A stretch of DNA of 64,000 nucleotides from Brasilonema angustatum HA4187-MV1 (GTDB lineage: Bacteria; Cyanobacteriota; Cyanobacteriia; Cyanobacteriales; Nostocaceae), in assembly GCA_019359695.1 (NCBI GenBank), contig JAHHGV010000024.1:1-64000 (forward strand). Direction: 5' to 3'. A program made the position numbers and the translations under genes. The notes below the pieces were generated by a model, which worked only from the letters and a program-made list of their open reading frames with translations, made no database searches and was not told the origin of the DNA. Shown here one piece after another: positions 1 through 7,745 of the stretch; positions within the stretch are counted from its first letter, which is position 1, and every line of letters starts with the position of its first letter.

Positions 1-2
1 TT

Positions 3-338
3 CAGAATGAGTCATATCGCGCCCTTGCCCTGAGTGCTTTAGCACAGAAACTGCCTGAGTTATTAGCCGAAGCACTCGCCGCCGCAAGGGAAATTCAGGA
101 TGAGTCATATCGCGCCCTTGCCCTGAGTGCTTTAGCACAGAAACTGCCTGAGTTATTAGCCGAAGCACTCGCCGCCGCAAGGGAAATTCAGGATGAGTCA
201 TATCGCGCCCTTGCCCTGAGAGCTTTAGCACAGAAACTGCCTCCTGAGTTATTAGCCGAAGCACTCGCCGCCGCAAGGGAAATTCAGGATGAGTCATATC
301 GCGCCCTTGCCCTGAGAGCCTTAGCACAGAAACTGCCA
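3..338 (+). repeat. In-frame 93-bp tandem repeat
   Basis: The sequence GAGTCATATCGCGCCCTTGC recurs at 9, 102, 195 and 291, giving periods of 93, 93 and 96 bp (31, 31 and 32 codons; the last copy has an extra CCT). The copies are almost identical at nucleotide level, including third positions, which points to recent duplication or gene conversion rather than old repeats kept by protein selection. Confidence 0.9.
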
Positions 339-782
339 TCACACAATGTCAGCTTGAGCAATGCAAGTGTCAGTTGTGCTAACTTCAACTATGCAACCTT
401 GATTAATGCCAATCTAAGTCAAGCCGACTTGAGGTATGGCAATTTGAGAGGAGCCAACCTGAACCGAGCTGACTTGAGCCGTGCCTTTCTAAACCGTACT
501 GATTTGAGTGATGCAAAGCTGATTAACACTAACCTGAGTGGTGCAAACTTCAGAGATGCTAATCTAATTAATGCCAATCTGATTGGTAGCAACCTGAAAA
601 ATGCTAATCTAATTCGTGCCAATCTAATTGATGCTGATCTGAGTGGTGCAAATGTAGAAAAAGCCCGATTTGGATATAATCAAGGAATTTCAGAATCTAT
701 AAAACTCGACCTAATTCGACGAGGTGCAATCTTTGTTGGAGAACCTCCCACCCAGGATTCAAGAGTTTTGGTTACTAGATAG
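3..782 (+). CDS. Partial helical-repeat / pentapeptide-repeat protein (5' end outside window)
   Basis: An open frame enters from the left edge and runs to the TAG at 782. The first ~112 residues are three and a half copies of a 31-residue unit (DESYRALALSALAQKLPELL type, ending in LAEALAAAREIQ), which looks like paired alpha helices of the HEAT/TPR-like kind seen in large cyanobacterial NTPase and signalling proteins. From about nucleotide 375 the protein becomes a pentapeptide-repeat domain (A-[N/D]-[L/F]-x-x) of about 20 repeats, ending in a short tail after KARFGY. The N-terminal part that would say what the protein does is missing, so only protein-protein scaffolding can be proposed. A TTG at 354 could start a short frame, but the uninterrupted upstream frame makes a larger protein more likely. 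Confidence 0.75.
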   Translation, partial: QNESYRALALSALAQKLPELLAEALAAAREIQDESYRALALSALAQKLPELLAEALAAAREIQDESYRALALRALAQKLPPELLAEALAAAREIQDESYRALALRALAQKLPSHNVSLSNASVSCANFNYATLINANLSQADLRYGNLRGANLNRADLSRAFLNRTDLSDAKLINTNLSGANFRDANLINANLIGSNLKNANLIRANLIDADLSGANVEKARFGYNQGISESIKLDLIRRGAIFVGEPPTQDSRVLVTR

Positions 783-810
783 TGAGTAAAAAGCTTATAG
801 CTTTTGTCCC

Positions 811-879
811 AAAAACCCGGTTTATGTTACCGGGAAGACCGAAATTTCGTTGACTCAACAAGAAGAAACCGGGTTTTTT
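811..879 (+). terminator. Inverted repeat with T-run after the pentapeptide gene
   Basis: A perfect 13-bp inverted repeat, AAAAACCCGGTTT (811-823) and AAACCGGGTTTTT (866-878), lies 28 bp after the stop codon and ends in a T-run. The ~42-nt loop is long for an intrinsic terminator, so it may equally be a dispersed palindromic repeat; both roles are compatible. Confidence 0.45.
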
Positions 880-925
880 AGTCACAATAATGAATACTGA
901 ATCGGTGTTATAGTAAGTCTTTCAC

Positions 926-955
926 AATCCAAAATCTAAAATCTAAAATCCAAAA
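926..955. repeat. Short tandemly repeated heptanucleotide (STRR)
   Basis: Four degenerate tandem copies of AAAATCT/AAAATCC. Heptanucleotide STRRs between genes are a known feature of filamentous cyanobacteria. Similar tracts occur near 22034 (CTTAACG), 25793 (TTAGTCA) and 27554 (AAATTCA). Confidence 0.7.
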
Positions 956-1027
956 TGGTATAAGGCAGGTTGCATAACTTGTCAAAAGCCACTGTATTTA
1001 TATTCAGATGGTTTTTGGAGCAAGTTT

Positions 1028-1210
1028 ATGCGAATCTACTGGAAGCCGATTATTTGTGAGGTGATATTAGAAATTCTGCTAGAACTAGCCCCAGGAAGCT
1101 TCGACATTATGGCGACTATTAGCGAGTATTTGGTGGAATCGACTTGGGAAGCTAGCAGAACTTCAATTCAACTAGTTTTGGGAATGAATTCCCAAGTAGC
1201 TTTCCACTAA
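1028..1210 (+). CDS. Possible small hypothetical protein (60 aa)
   Basis: An ATG-started frame of 60 codons with a GGAG about 9 nt upstream. The product starts MRIYWKPIICEVILEILLEL and has no recognisable domain; its first half is hydrophobic. No homologue is recognised and nothing in the surroundings supports a function. It is followed by an 8-bp inverted repeat (GTAAGTG/CACTTAC near 1225-1256). It may be a chance frame. Confidence 0.25.
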   Translation: MRIYWKPIICEVILEILLELAPGSFDIMATISEYLVESTWEASRTSIQLVLGMNSQVAFH

Positions 1211-1268
1211 TCTCTCTAAAAGGAGTAAGTGCCATCTGCTCCTCAAAACACTTACTTTACAAGACTTG

Positions 1269-1405
1269 CAATACAGTTCGGATAAGATCCCCCCGCCTGC
1301 GGCGACCCCCTTAAAAAGGGGGTAAAAGAGGGTTAGAAGCCCCCCTTTTTAAGGGGGGTTTGGGGGGATCTCTGTTGAGAGAAACAAGCTAACCGAACCG
1401 TATTG
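1269..1405. mobile_element. MITE-like element with terminal inverted repeats and 10-bp target duplication
   Basis: A 137-bp element has imperfect 15-bp terminal inverted repeats (CAATACAGTTCGGAT on the left; reverse complement of the right end is CAATACGGTTCGGTT, 13/15 identical). Inside is a palindrome rich in GATCCCCCC / CCCCTTAAAAAGGGGG. It is flanked on both sides by ACAAGACTTG (1259-1268 and 1406-1415), a clean 10-bp target-site duplication. No coding capacity, so it must be mobilised in trans. The duplication length resembles IS4-family targets, but that assignment is inference. Confidence 0.8.
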
Positions 1406-1464
1406 ACAAGACTTGCAGACAAATTTTGTTTTCCCCCAAAATCAGCTAGTGGCTACAAAACTTT

Positions 1465-4107
1465 TTACAATCTTGGATCAACAGGTTCGCTCTCCATCGC
1501 CAAAATACCAAAAACACACTCATGCACACGACGCAGTGGAACATGAGCAACAAATCGCTCCAAAGCCTCGACACCCAAAGCAAACTCCCGCATCGCCAAA
1601 GACCGCTTGACAGATAGTCCTCGTTGGCGCAAACGTTGCAAATTCTCAGGCGTTGAGTATTCCGGACCATAAATAATTCGCAGATATTCCCGTCCCCGAC
1701 ACTTAACCGCAGGCTGGACAATTCCGCGACTACCTCTAACAAGAAATTCCCTTGGCTTAACCACCATACCTTCACCCCCCACATTTGTGAGTTCTTCCCA
1801 CCAACGAACTCCTTCTGCTTGACTGCTAGGGTCAGTCAAATCTATCATTTTATATGTCGTTGCTAGCAGTAACTCTGGATCGCACTGAGCAAATTTTGCA
1901 ACCTGCTCCATGTGCCAGCGATGGTCTTTATCTGTGTGGACACTTCCCTCTGTTGCCAGAATATGGAAAGGAGCAAGTTTGAGGTCAGATATATCACTTA
2001 CTGACCAACAATAGCGTCGATAAGCACTGACATACTGCTGTGCCATATCTACACGTTGCTGATATTGACTGAGTTGGGTGCTAACCTCAATACCACGCTC
2101 ATATGCTTGTTGCAGCACACTCACAGCATCGCCAAGGGCAAGACGTGACGCTATCCCAACAGCTGCATATTGTTCCCGCAGTAACCCCTGTGCCTTTACT
2201 GACCAAGGCATGAGTTCGCAGTCCAGACAAACCCAGTCGGTATCAAATGTTTCCCAAAAACCACTTTGTGAAAGGGCAGCATTAACCCGCCCTAAGAATT
2301 CTACCTCTAGTTTTGAATCGTCAAAAAAGCGCCTTCCCGTGCGGGTATAGCAGATACCAATACCCTCATCTACCACACCAAACCGTTGCTTGGCAACCAT
2401 TTCATCTCGGCACACAACAACCACAGCCCGTGAACCCATGTGCTTTTCTTCGCAGACAACTTCAGTGATTCCTTGGTTCTGGTAGTAGGCAAACGCTTGG
2501 GTTGGATGTTCCAGATATCCTGTTGCTTGAGATGTTTCCACCGGAGACATGGTGGGTGGTAGGTAAATCAGCCATTTAGGGTTGGCAGCAAAACGGCTCA
2601 TCACCTCTAAGGCGGCGATCGCATTCTCTTCCCGTATTTTGATATTGGGCAAAAGACGGGTATTGATCATGCGCTGACCAAGTACATCTTCAATATTCAG
2701 CACATCGTCGTGTTGCTGCTGTGCAGTTTTTTCGATGCCCGATTCTTGATTTTCCACTTGCGAAATCGGTCTGACAGGTTCGCAGTAAGTGCGGGCTGCG
2801 GGAACACTTACTAATTCCTTCTCTGGATAACGCAGAGCAGTTAGTTTACCGCCAAATACACAACCTGTATCAATGTCAATTGTATTATTTAACCATTCTG
2901 CTTCTAAAACGGGTGTGTGTCCGTAAATGACCATTGCTTCACCCCGGTACTCTGCTGCCCAGTTGTAACGAACGGGTAAGCCAAACTCATCAATTTCTCC
3001 GGTGCTTTCACCATACAAAGCAAACTCCCGGACAGCAGCAGAACCGCGTCCCTGCATTTCCTGCCTCAAGCCCGCATGGGCAACAACAAGCCGCCCTGCA
3101 TCAAGAACGTAGTGACTCACAAGAGAATCGAGAAACTCACACAGTTCTTTAGTGAAGGGTTTGCGGACTTCTTCTGGTAACGCCTCAATTTCTGCTAAGG
3201 TTTGCTCTAAGCCATGATTGACCTTGACATTTTTACCTCGTAATTTCCGCAAAAGTTTGTTTTCATGATTACCAGGAATGCAAATAGCTGTACCTGCTGC
3301 AACCATGTTTTGCACAAGTTTAACTGTATCTAGGATACGTGGTCCCCTGTCTACTAAATCACCAAGAAAAACAGCTTTGCGTCCTTCAGGATGGTAGTAG
3401 GTGGGGAAGGAAGGGAGGGAAGGAGAGAGGGAGGGAAGGAGGGAAGGATATTTTCCTAGACTCTCACTCTGTGTTTCTCTTACTTCACTTGTTTGGTAGC
3501 CTAACTTCTGTAATAATGCTTCGAGTTCGTCGCAACAGCCGTGAATGTCGCCAATGATGTCAAAAGGACCGTGTTCATATTTACGGTTGTTCCAAAGAGG
3601 TTGACGCTCAATTTCTACAGCTTCAATTTCTTCTACTGAATTGAGAACGTAGACGTAGCGAAAGCCCTCTCTTTCCAATCCGCGCAGGGAACGCCGCAAA
3701 AATTGAGTGTGACGACGCACGACATGAGAACCAAATTGGCGCTCTGGTCGTTGTTGGTTGCGTTGGTGACACACTTGTTCTGGTAAATTGAGGGCGATCG
3801 CCACTGAAAAACAATGATACTGCCGTGCTAATGCCACCAATGCTTTACGATCTTCTGGCTGGACGTTAGTAGCATCGATTACCGTGAGTTTACCTGCTGC
3901 CAGTCGCTTGGCGGTAATATAGTGCAGTACATCAAAAGCATCACCAGAAGCAGATTGGTTATTTTCATCATCGGATACCAATCCGCGACAAAAGTCTGAG
4001 GATAAAATTTCAAACGGTGCAAAGTGATTGTGGGCAAATGTTGATTTCCCGGAACCGGAAGCACCGATGAGGACAACTAAAGAAAGTTCAGGAAAAGTTA
4101 TTTTCAT
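1465..4107 (-). CDS. pnkp: Polynucleotide kinase-phosphatase Pnkp (bacterial RNA repair)
   Basis: 880 residues in the three-module order of bacterial Pnkp: 5' kinase, metallophosphoesterase that heals 3' ends, and a ligase-type nucleotidyltransferase. The kinase P-loop is GASGSGKST (15-23). The phosphatase shows GDIHG (~186), GDLVDRGP, GNHE, HAGL and YGHTP. The ligase module shows EEKHMG with the probable adenylated Lys at 555. With Hen1 just upstream (32-nt gap, same strand) it forms the known Pnkp-Hen1 RNA repair pair, which repairs tRNAs cut by ribotoxins and methylates the repaired ribose. Odd: a low-complexity Ser/Pro/Leu stretch at about 219-235 is inserted between GDIHG and GDLVDRGP, encoded by a purine-rich tract (3401-3449). 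Confidence 0.93.
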   Translation of the reverse strand: MKITFPELSLVVLIGASGSGKSTFAHNHFAPFEILSSDFCRGLVSDDENNQSASGDAFDVLHYITAKRLAAGKLTVIDATNVQPEDRKALVALARQYHCFSVAIALNLPEQVCHQRNQQRPERQFGSHVVRRHTQFLRRSLRGLEREGFRYVYVLNSVEEIEAVEIERQPLWNNRKYEHGPFDIIGDIHGCCDELEALLQKLGYQTSEVRETQSESLGKYPSLLPSLSPSLPSFPTYYHPEGRKAVFLGDLVDRGPRILDTVKLVQNMVAAGTAICIPGNHENKLLRKLRGKNVKVNHGLEQTLAEIEALPEEVRKPFTKELCEFLDSLVSHYVLDAGRLVVAHAGLRQEMQGRGSAAVREFALYGESTGEIDEFGLPVRYNWAAEYRGEAMVIYGHTPVLEAEWLNNTIDIDTGCVFGGKLTALRYPEKELVSVPAARTYCEPVRPISQVENQESGIEKTAQQQHDDVLNIEDVLGQRMINTRLLPNIKIREENAIAALEVMSRFAANPKWLIYLPPTMSPVETSQATGYLEHPTQAFAYYQNQGITEVVCEEKHMGSRAVVVVCRDEMVAKQRFGVVDEGIGICYTRTGRRFFDDSKLEVEFLGRVNAALSQSGFWETFDTDWVCLDCELMPWSVKAQGLLREQYAAVGIASRLALGDAVSVLQQAYERGIEVSTQLSQYQQRVDMAQQYVSAYRRYCWSVSDISDLKLAPFHILATEGSVHTDKDHRWHMEQVAKFAQCDPELLLATTYKMIDLTDPSSQAEGVRWWEELTNVGGEGMVVKPREFLVRGSRGIVQPAVKCRGREYLRIIYGPEYSTPENLQRLRQRGLSVKRSLAMREFALGVEALERFVAHVPLRRVHECVFGILAMESEPVDPRL
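3401..3449. repeat. GGGA/GGAA-type simple-sequence tract inside pnkp
   Basis: On the plus strand this tract consists almost only of G and A in GGAA/GGGA units (coding strand: TTCC/TCCC), giving a Pro/Ser/Leu-rich segment in the phosphatase module. It looks like a microsatellite expansion in a loop; the frame is kept. Confidence 0.8.
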
Positions 4108-4139
4108 TTCACTTATAAAAACTTTTGTGATTATGTTTC

Positions 4140-5528
4140 TTAAATTTGATAGCTAAACACCCCCATCTGCGTCGGAGAACCAACTTCTGGATCTTCCTCT
4201 CCTATTGCTTGAAATTTCACACTGTAGCCAAAGCGTTCTGCAACTTGGTTTGCCCAAGTTTGGAATTGTTGGCGCGTCCATTCAAAGCGGTGATCTCTAT
4301 GTCGTAGTTTTCCAGCAGGTAAGTTCTCAAATCTGACGTTATATTCAATATTGGGTGTTGTCACAACCACAGTTTTGGGTTGGGCAAATTCAAACAACAC
4401 CCGCTCAAAAGCAGCAAAGCGCGGTAAGTCGAGATGCTCAATCACCTCAATTACTGTAGCTGCATCGTAGCCTGTAAAACGTTTATCTTGGTAAGTGAGT
4501 GCGCCTTGAATCAGTTGTAGACGTTCCGATTGGGTACGAGGTAAGTGCAGGCGATCTAATCTCTCTTGTGCGACTTCCAATGAACGGTAGGAAACATCAA
4601 CACCAGTCATTTGCTCAAAAAAGCTATCTTTAACCAGAGTTCGTAATAAATTCCCTTGGGCGCAACCTAAATCAATGACTCGTTTTGCGCCGCTTTCTTT
4701 TAAAGTAGTAATAACAGCATTTAACCGCTGCTGATTTAGGCTAATGGGCTTTTCTACAGCTGCTTCTTCTTCAGCATGGCTTTCTTGGGTACTGTCTGGA
4801 TCGAGTTCGTCTTCCTCTGCAAGTTGTGCCAAAGCCGCGCGAGTCAAACGACCTAGTTTTTTCAGGTAACGATGAGTAATTGTTTCCCGTGCTGGATGTC
4901 CAGTTAACCAACCCTCTCCATGACGCAGGAGTTTTTCGATTTCCTCATCACCTACCCAATAGTGTTTATCGTCATCCAAGACTGGTATTAGTACGTACAG
5001 ATGACTCAGCAAGTCAGCAAGGGGTAAGGTATGCTGCAATTCTACAGTGTAGTACTGGCTCTGTCCCCAATCAGGAAATGTCTCATCTAAAGGATGACTT
5101 TGAGCAGTGACAGTGTAACCTAATGGTTCAAAAAGCTGTCGTAGAAATCCTTCGCCACCTCGACAAGGTAAAACAGATAATTTCGCAACCAGAGGGACAG
5201 GAGTTTGTACTAATTCAGGTTTATCTTTACAACGCCCTGCAAGCGCAGTACTAAAGACTTGAGCGATCGCCACACTTAAAAATGAAGAAGCAACATAAGG
5301 GCGATCGTTCACGTATTGTTCTAAATTTACACTACGTCCGCGCACTAACTTCACTGGATCAATATCCAAAAGCAGTGTTGCAGTGCATCGTTGCTCATTT
5401 GCTTCTGGATAGAAGATGTGCGCTTGTCCAAAGGAAAGAGAAAAAGATTGGCAACGATCTGGGTGTTTATGCAGTAAGTACCCTAAATCTGTAGCTGGAT
5501 AATATGTGGTTGTAATTGACAGCAGCAT
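4140..5528 (-). CDS. hen1: 3'-terminal RNA ribose 2'-O-methyltransferase Hen1
   Basis: 462 residues. The first ~240 residues match the bacterial Hen1 N-terminal region, known to stimulate ligation by Pnkp; the C-terminal ~200 residues are a class I SAM methyltransferase with motif I RVIDLGCAQGN (~284), EVIEHLDL with the metal-binding Glu/His set, and HRDHRFEWTR. Hen1 methylates the 2'-OH at the damaged 3' end so the repaired RNA cannot be cut again at that place. First gene of the minus-strand operon with pnkp. The start ATG has no strong Shine-Dalgarno sequence, common in cyanobacteria. Confidence 0.93.
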   Translation of the reverse strand: MLLSITTTYYPATDLGYLLHKHPDRCQSFSLSFGQAHIFYPEANEQRCTATLLLDIDPVKLVRGRSVNLEQYVNDRPYVASSFLSVAIAQVFSTALAGRCKDKPELVQTPVPLVAKLSVLPCRGGEGFLRQLFEPLGYTVTAQSHPLDETFPDWGQSQYYTVELQHTLPLADLLSHLYVLIPVLDDDKHYWVGDEEIEKLLRHGEGWLTGHPARETITHRYLKKLGRLTRAALAQLAEEDELDPDSTQESHAEEEAAVEKPISLNQQRLNAVITTLKESGAKRVIDLGCAQGNLLRTLVKDSFFEQMTGVDVSYRSLEVAQERLDRLHLPRTQSERLQLIQGALTYQDKRFTGYDAATVIEVIEHLDLPRFAAFERVLFEFAQPKTVVVTTPNIEYNVRFENLPAGKLRHRDHRFEWTRQQFQTWANQVAERFGYSVKFQAIGEEDPEVGSPTQMGVFSYQI

Positions 5529-6018
5529 TCACAATAAACAGAGGTTCACTCTCGGTAGAATAATCATAACTACTGCTCAATAGCTTGTGATTTCGGAAAA
5601 GATTTATTTAATGCTGTCATAGCACTTCTTACTTGATATTTCTTAACAGATTCTTTTGAAAATAAGAATATTTTGTTGGGCTGAATATTTGTGGTAAGCT
5701 AGCTGATTTTCCTGTTTGTCTTTCTATAAGTTGTATATAGAATTAAACACTCTAGATCATTAGGGAGCATCTTGTGAATATCGAAACTGATCGCGGTAGC
5801 GGCAGGTTTTTCCTGGAATATTTCTGTTAAGATTGAACCTACACACCAAATTTTTTGTTAAGACTGGCAGTGAGGAGTGAAGTGTGTAGTTGTAACGGAG
5901 ATTATGGTACTTTCTCTACACCCCTATGGGCGCAATCCATTGTACCTCTAACCTTACACTTTACATTCTTTGAAGACGTTAATTTTTGTTTGATTGTGTA
6001 AATCCCGTTCATCAATAC

Positions 6019-6050
6019 CCCACCTACACAGCAACTAGGTGGGATTATTG
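6019..6050 (+). terminator. Candidate intrinsic terminator in the 5.5-6.4 kb gap
   Basis: CCCACCT (6019-6025) pairs with AGGTGGG (6037-6043), followed by ATTATTGTTT. No annotated plus-strand gene precedes it, so it may end an unannotated small RNA starting somewhere after 5550, or be a relic. A 15-codon ATG frame preceded by GGAG lies at about 5904-5951, too short to call. The rest of 5529-6090 shows nothing I recognise. Confidence 0.4.
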
Positions 6051-6097
6051 TTTATAGCACTGTTTTTTTTATTAGGACTTATATCATGTCCTGCTAA

Positions 6098-6298
6098 ATA
6101 CTTACATGGTTGATGATTATCTAACCCTAGAATTTTTGCTATTACTGCAACGAGTTTTACGTTTTATTTCAGATATCATACCCATGTGCAGGTACTTAAA
6201 AGCTTCAAAACTTCTAACCTCCTAATTGCTTTTTGATAAATTTGACAGTACTCGTCAATAAATTTGACTGTGGGTATTGGTTGACGAGGCTCTACCAT
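6098..6298 (-). pseudogene. Degraded IS701-family transposase N-terminal fragment
   Basis: Read on the minus strand from the ATG at 6298: MVEPRQPIPTVKFIDEYC, then after a frameshift VRSFEAFKYLHMGMISEIKR, then after a second shift AVIAKILGLDNHQP. These pieces, in order, match the start of IS701-family DDE transposases. At least two frameshifts and loss of the catalytic part make it a dead remnant. Confidence 0.7.
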
Positions 6299-6394
6299 AA
6301 CACAGGTACTAGTTCTAGCGTTTGTCTTTAATTATACGAAGAGCGAGAGTGACAAAAGAGGGTTAGGTATTGTTTCCAAAAATGGAAATCAAGT

Positions 6395-6880
6395 ATGGTG
6401 CATCTAAAAGAATTCTCATTAATGTCTTCCAAGATACAAAGTACTGAGAAATTCAAAGTAATAAAGATAGCAATTCCAGCAACTTCAATCGAACAGGCGA
6501 TTGCGCAGAGCGCAGACGCCCTTGGCGTATCGCTAAAACTAAAGTCGAAGAGGAACGTCATCGCTCCTTACCCTTCGGGTTCGCCAGTTCGACGGGACGG
6601 AAACCGACACCGCCGACTGGACTCACCAGCACAACTGGTAGTTTGCCTGATCATAGCAATGAGCCTGTGGTCGAGAGATTCAATGCGGGATGTATTAAAA
6701 AATCTCATTTATGGTCTTTCAAAAGCATAGGTCAAAATTGGTAAATATTGGCGTATCCCGTGTAAATCGACTAGAACTCAAGCCAGACAGCGATTAGGAG
6801 CAGGGGTGATGTGCAAACCATAATTTATTTACTGTATAAGCTGGTTAGACTGCCCACTATTAAATATAAATGGTCTGTGA
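6395..6880 (+). pseudogene. Degraded IS4-family transposase N-terminal fragment
   Basis: The frame encodes FKVIKIAIPATSIEQAIAQ, then QLVVCLIIAMSLWSRDSMRD and VLKNLIYGLSKA, followed after an in-frame TAG by VKIGKYWRIPCKS and ARQRLGAGVMCK. This is the N-terminal region of IS4-family DDE transposases. Between the first two segments lie two stretches unlike transposase (about 6500-6530 and 6570-6615) that resemble the short dispersed repeats elsewhere in the window (CCTTACCCTTCGGGTTCGCC type), so the gene was apparently hit by repeat insertions before or after it died. The catalytic DDE region is absent. Confidence 0.7.
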
Positions 6881-7206
6881 TGGTCTTTCAGAAGCATGGG
6901 TCAAAATTGGTAAATATTGGCGTATCCCGTGTAAATCGACTAGAACTCAAGCCAGACAGCGATTAGGAGCAGGCGTGATGTGCAAACCATAATTTATTTA
7001 CTGTATAAGCTGGTTAGACTGCCCACTATTAAATATAAATGGTCTGTGATGGTCTTTCAAAAGCATAGGTCAAAATTGGTAAATATTGGCGTATCCCGTG
7101 TAAATCGACTAGAACTCAAGCCAGACAGCGATTAGGAGCAGGGGTGATGTGCAAACCATAATTTATTTACTGTATAAGCTGGTTTGACTGGCCACTATTA
7201 AATATT
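6712..7206. repeat. 169-bp tandem triplication of IS4 transposase debris
   Basis: Units begin with TGGTCTTTC at 6712, 6881 and 7050, exactly 169 bp apart, and are nearly identical. Each carries the VKIGKYWRIPCKS-coding stretch and a TA-rich tail. Only the middle copy keeps GCATGG (Ala-Trp) where the outer copies have the stop GCATAG. A fourth, partial copy without its 5' part lies at about 7503-7650, separated by the IS5 fragment. Confidence 0.9.
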
Positions 7207-7349
7207 GGTTGACAACGCTCTAGCTTCATCCGTTTGTAAAAGTTAGAAAAGCACATTCAGAGGCTATTTATAAAGTAAATATAAAGATGGCTAGCCAAGC
7301 GTAATTACAAAGGTAAGATACTTACAAGACAGTGTATATACTTACAGAA

Positions 7350-7506
7350 ATGACTCGAAAAGCTTATTATAGCGACCTTAGTGACTTAGAATGGAAAATT
7401 TTGGCACCTTTGATTCCACCAGCCAAATCTGGTGGGCATCCTCTCCCAAGGGGAGACGCTCCGCTAACGCACAACTGATATGAGGGAAGTATGTAATGTC
7501 ATCTAT
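7350..7506 (+). pseudogene. IS5-family transposase 5' fragment split by a 25-bp repeat
   Basis: ATG at 7350 begins MTRKAYYSDLSDLEWKILAP followed by LIPPAKSGGHP, the classic N-terminus of IS5-family transposases. After 25 foreign bases (7443-7467) the frame resumes as RTTDMREVCNVIYC, the expected continuation. Everything downstream is missing; the sequence passes directly into the fourth copy of the IS4 debris. Confidence 0.8.
7443..7467. repeat. 25-bp short dispersed repeat inserted in the IS5 fragment
   Basis: Removing CTCCCAAGGGGAGACGCTCC plus GCTAA restores ...GGHP-RTTDMREV... in one frame, so the boundaries are exact to the base. Its CTCCCAAGGGGAG core is palindromic and related motifs (CCAAGGGGACACGC, CCCTTAGGGGCTAGCG) are scattered over the window. 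Confidence 0.8.
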
Positions 7507-7745
7507 TGTAAATCGACTAGAACCCAAGCCAGACAGCGATTAGGAGCAGGCGTGATGTGCAAACTATAATTTATTTACTGCATAAGCTGGTTTGACTGTT
7601 CACTATTAAATATTGGTAGACAACACTTTAGCTTTATCCGTTTGTAAAGGTAAGATATGCATATTCAATACACTGATTCTTGAAATCTTAATAGAGTGGT
7701 TCTTTTAACGAATGATTTTTATATATAGATATTGAGAGTGAAAAT

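Noticed and set aside
3-338. Possible CRISPR array
   Set aside because: The repeats are contiguous with no unique spacers, of 93-96 bp period, and all in one reading frame.
419-622. Antisense frame inside the pentapeptide region
   Set aside because: Regular repeat composition opens the opposite frame; no independent support.
5904-5951. 15-codon ATG frame with GGAG upstream
   Set aside because: Too short to distinguish from chance without expression or conservation data.
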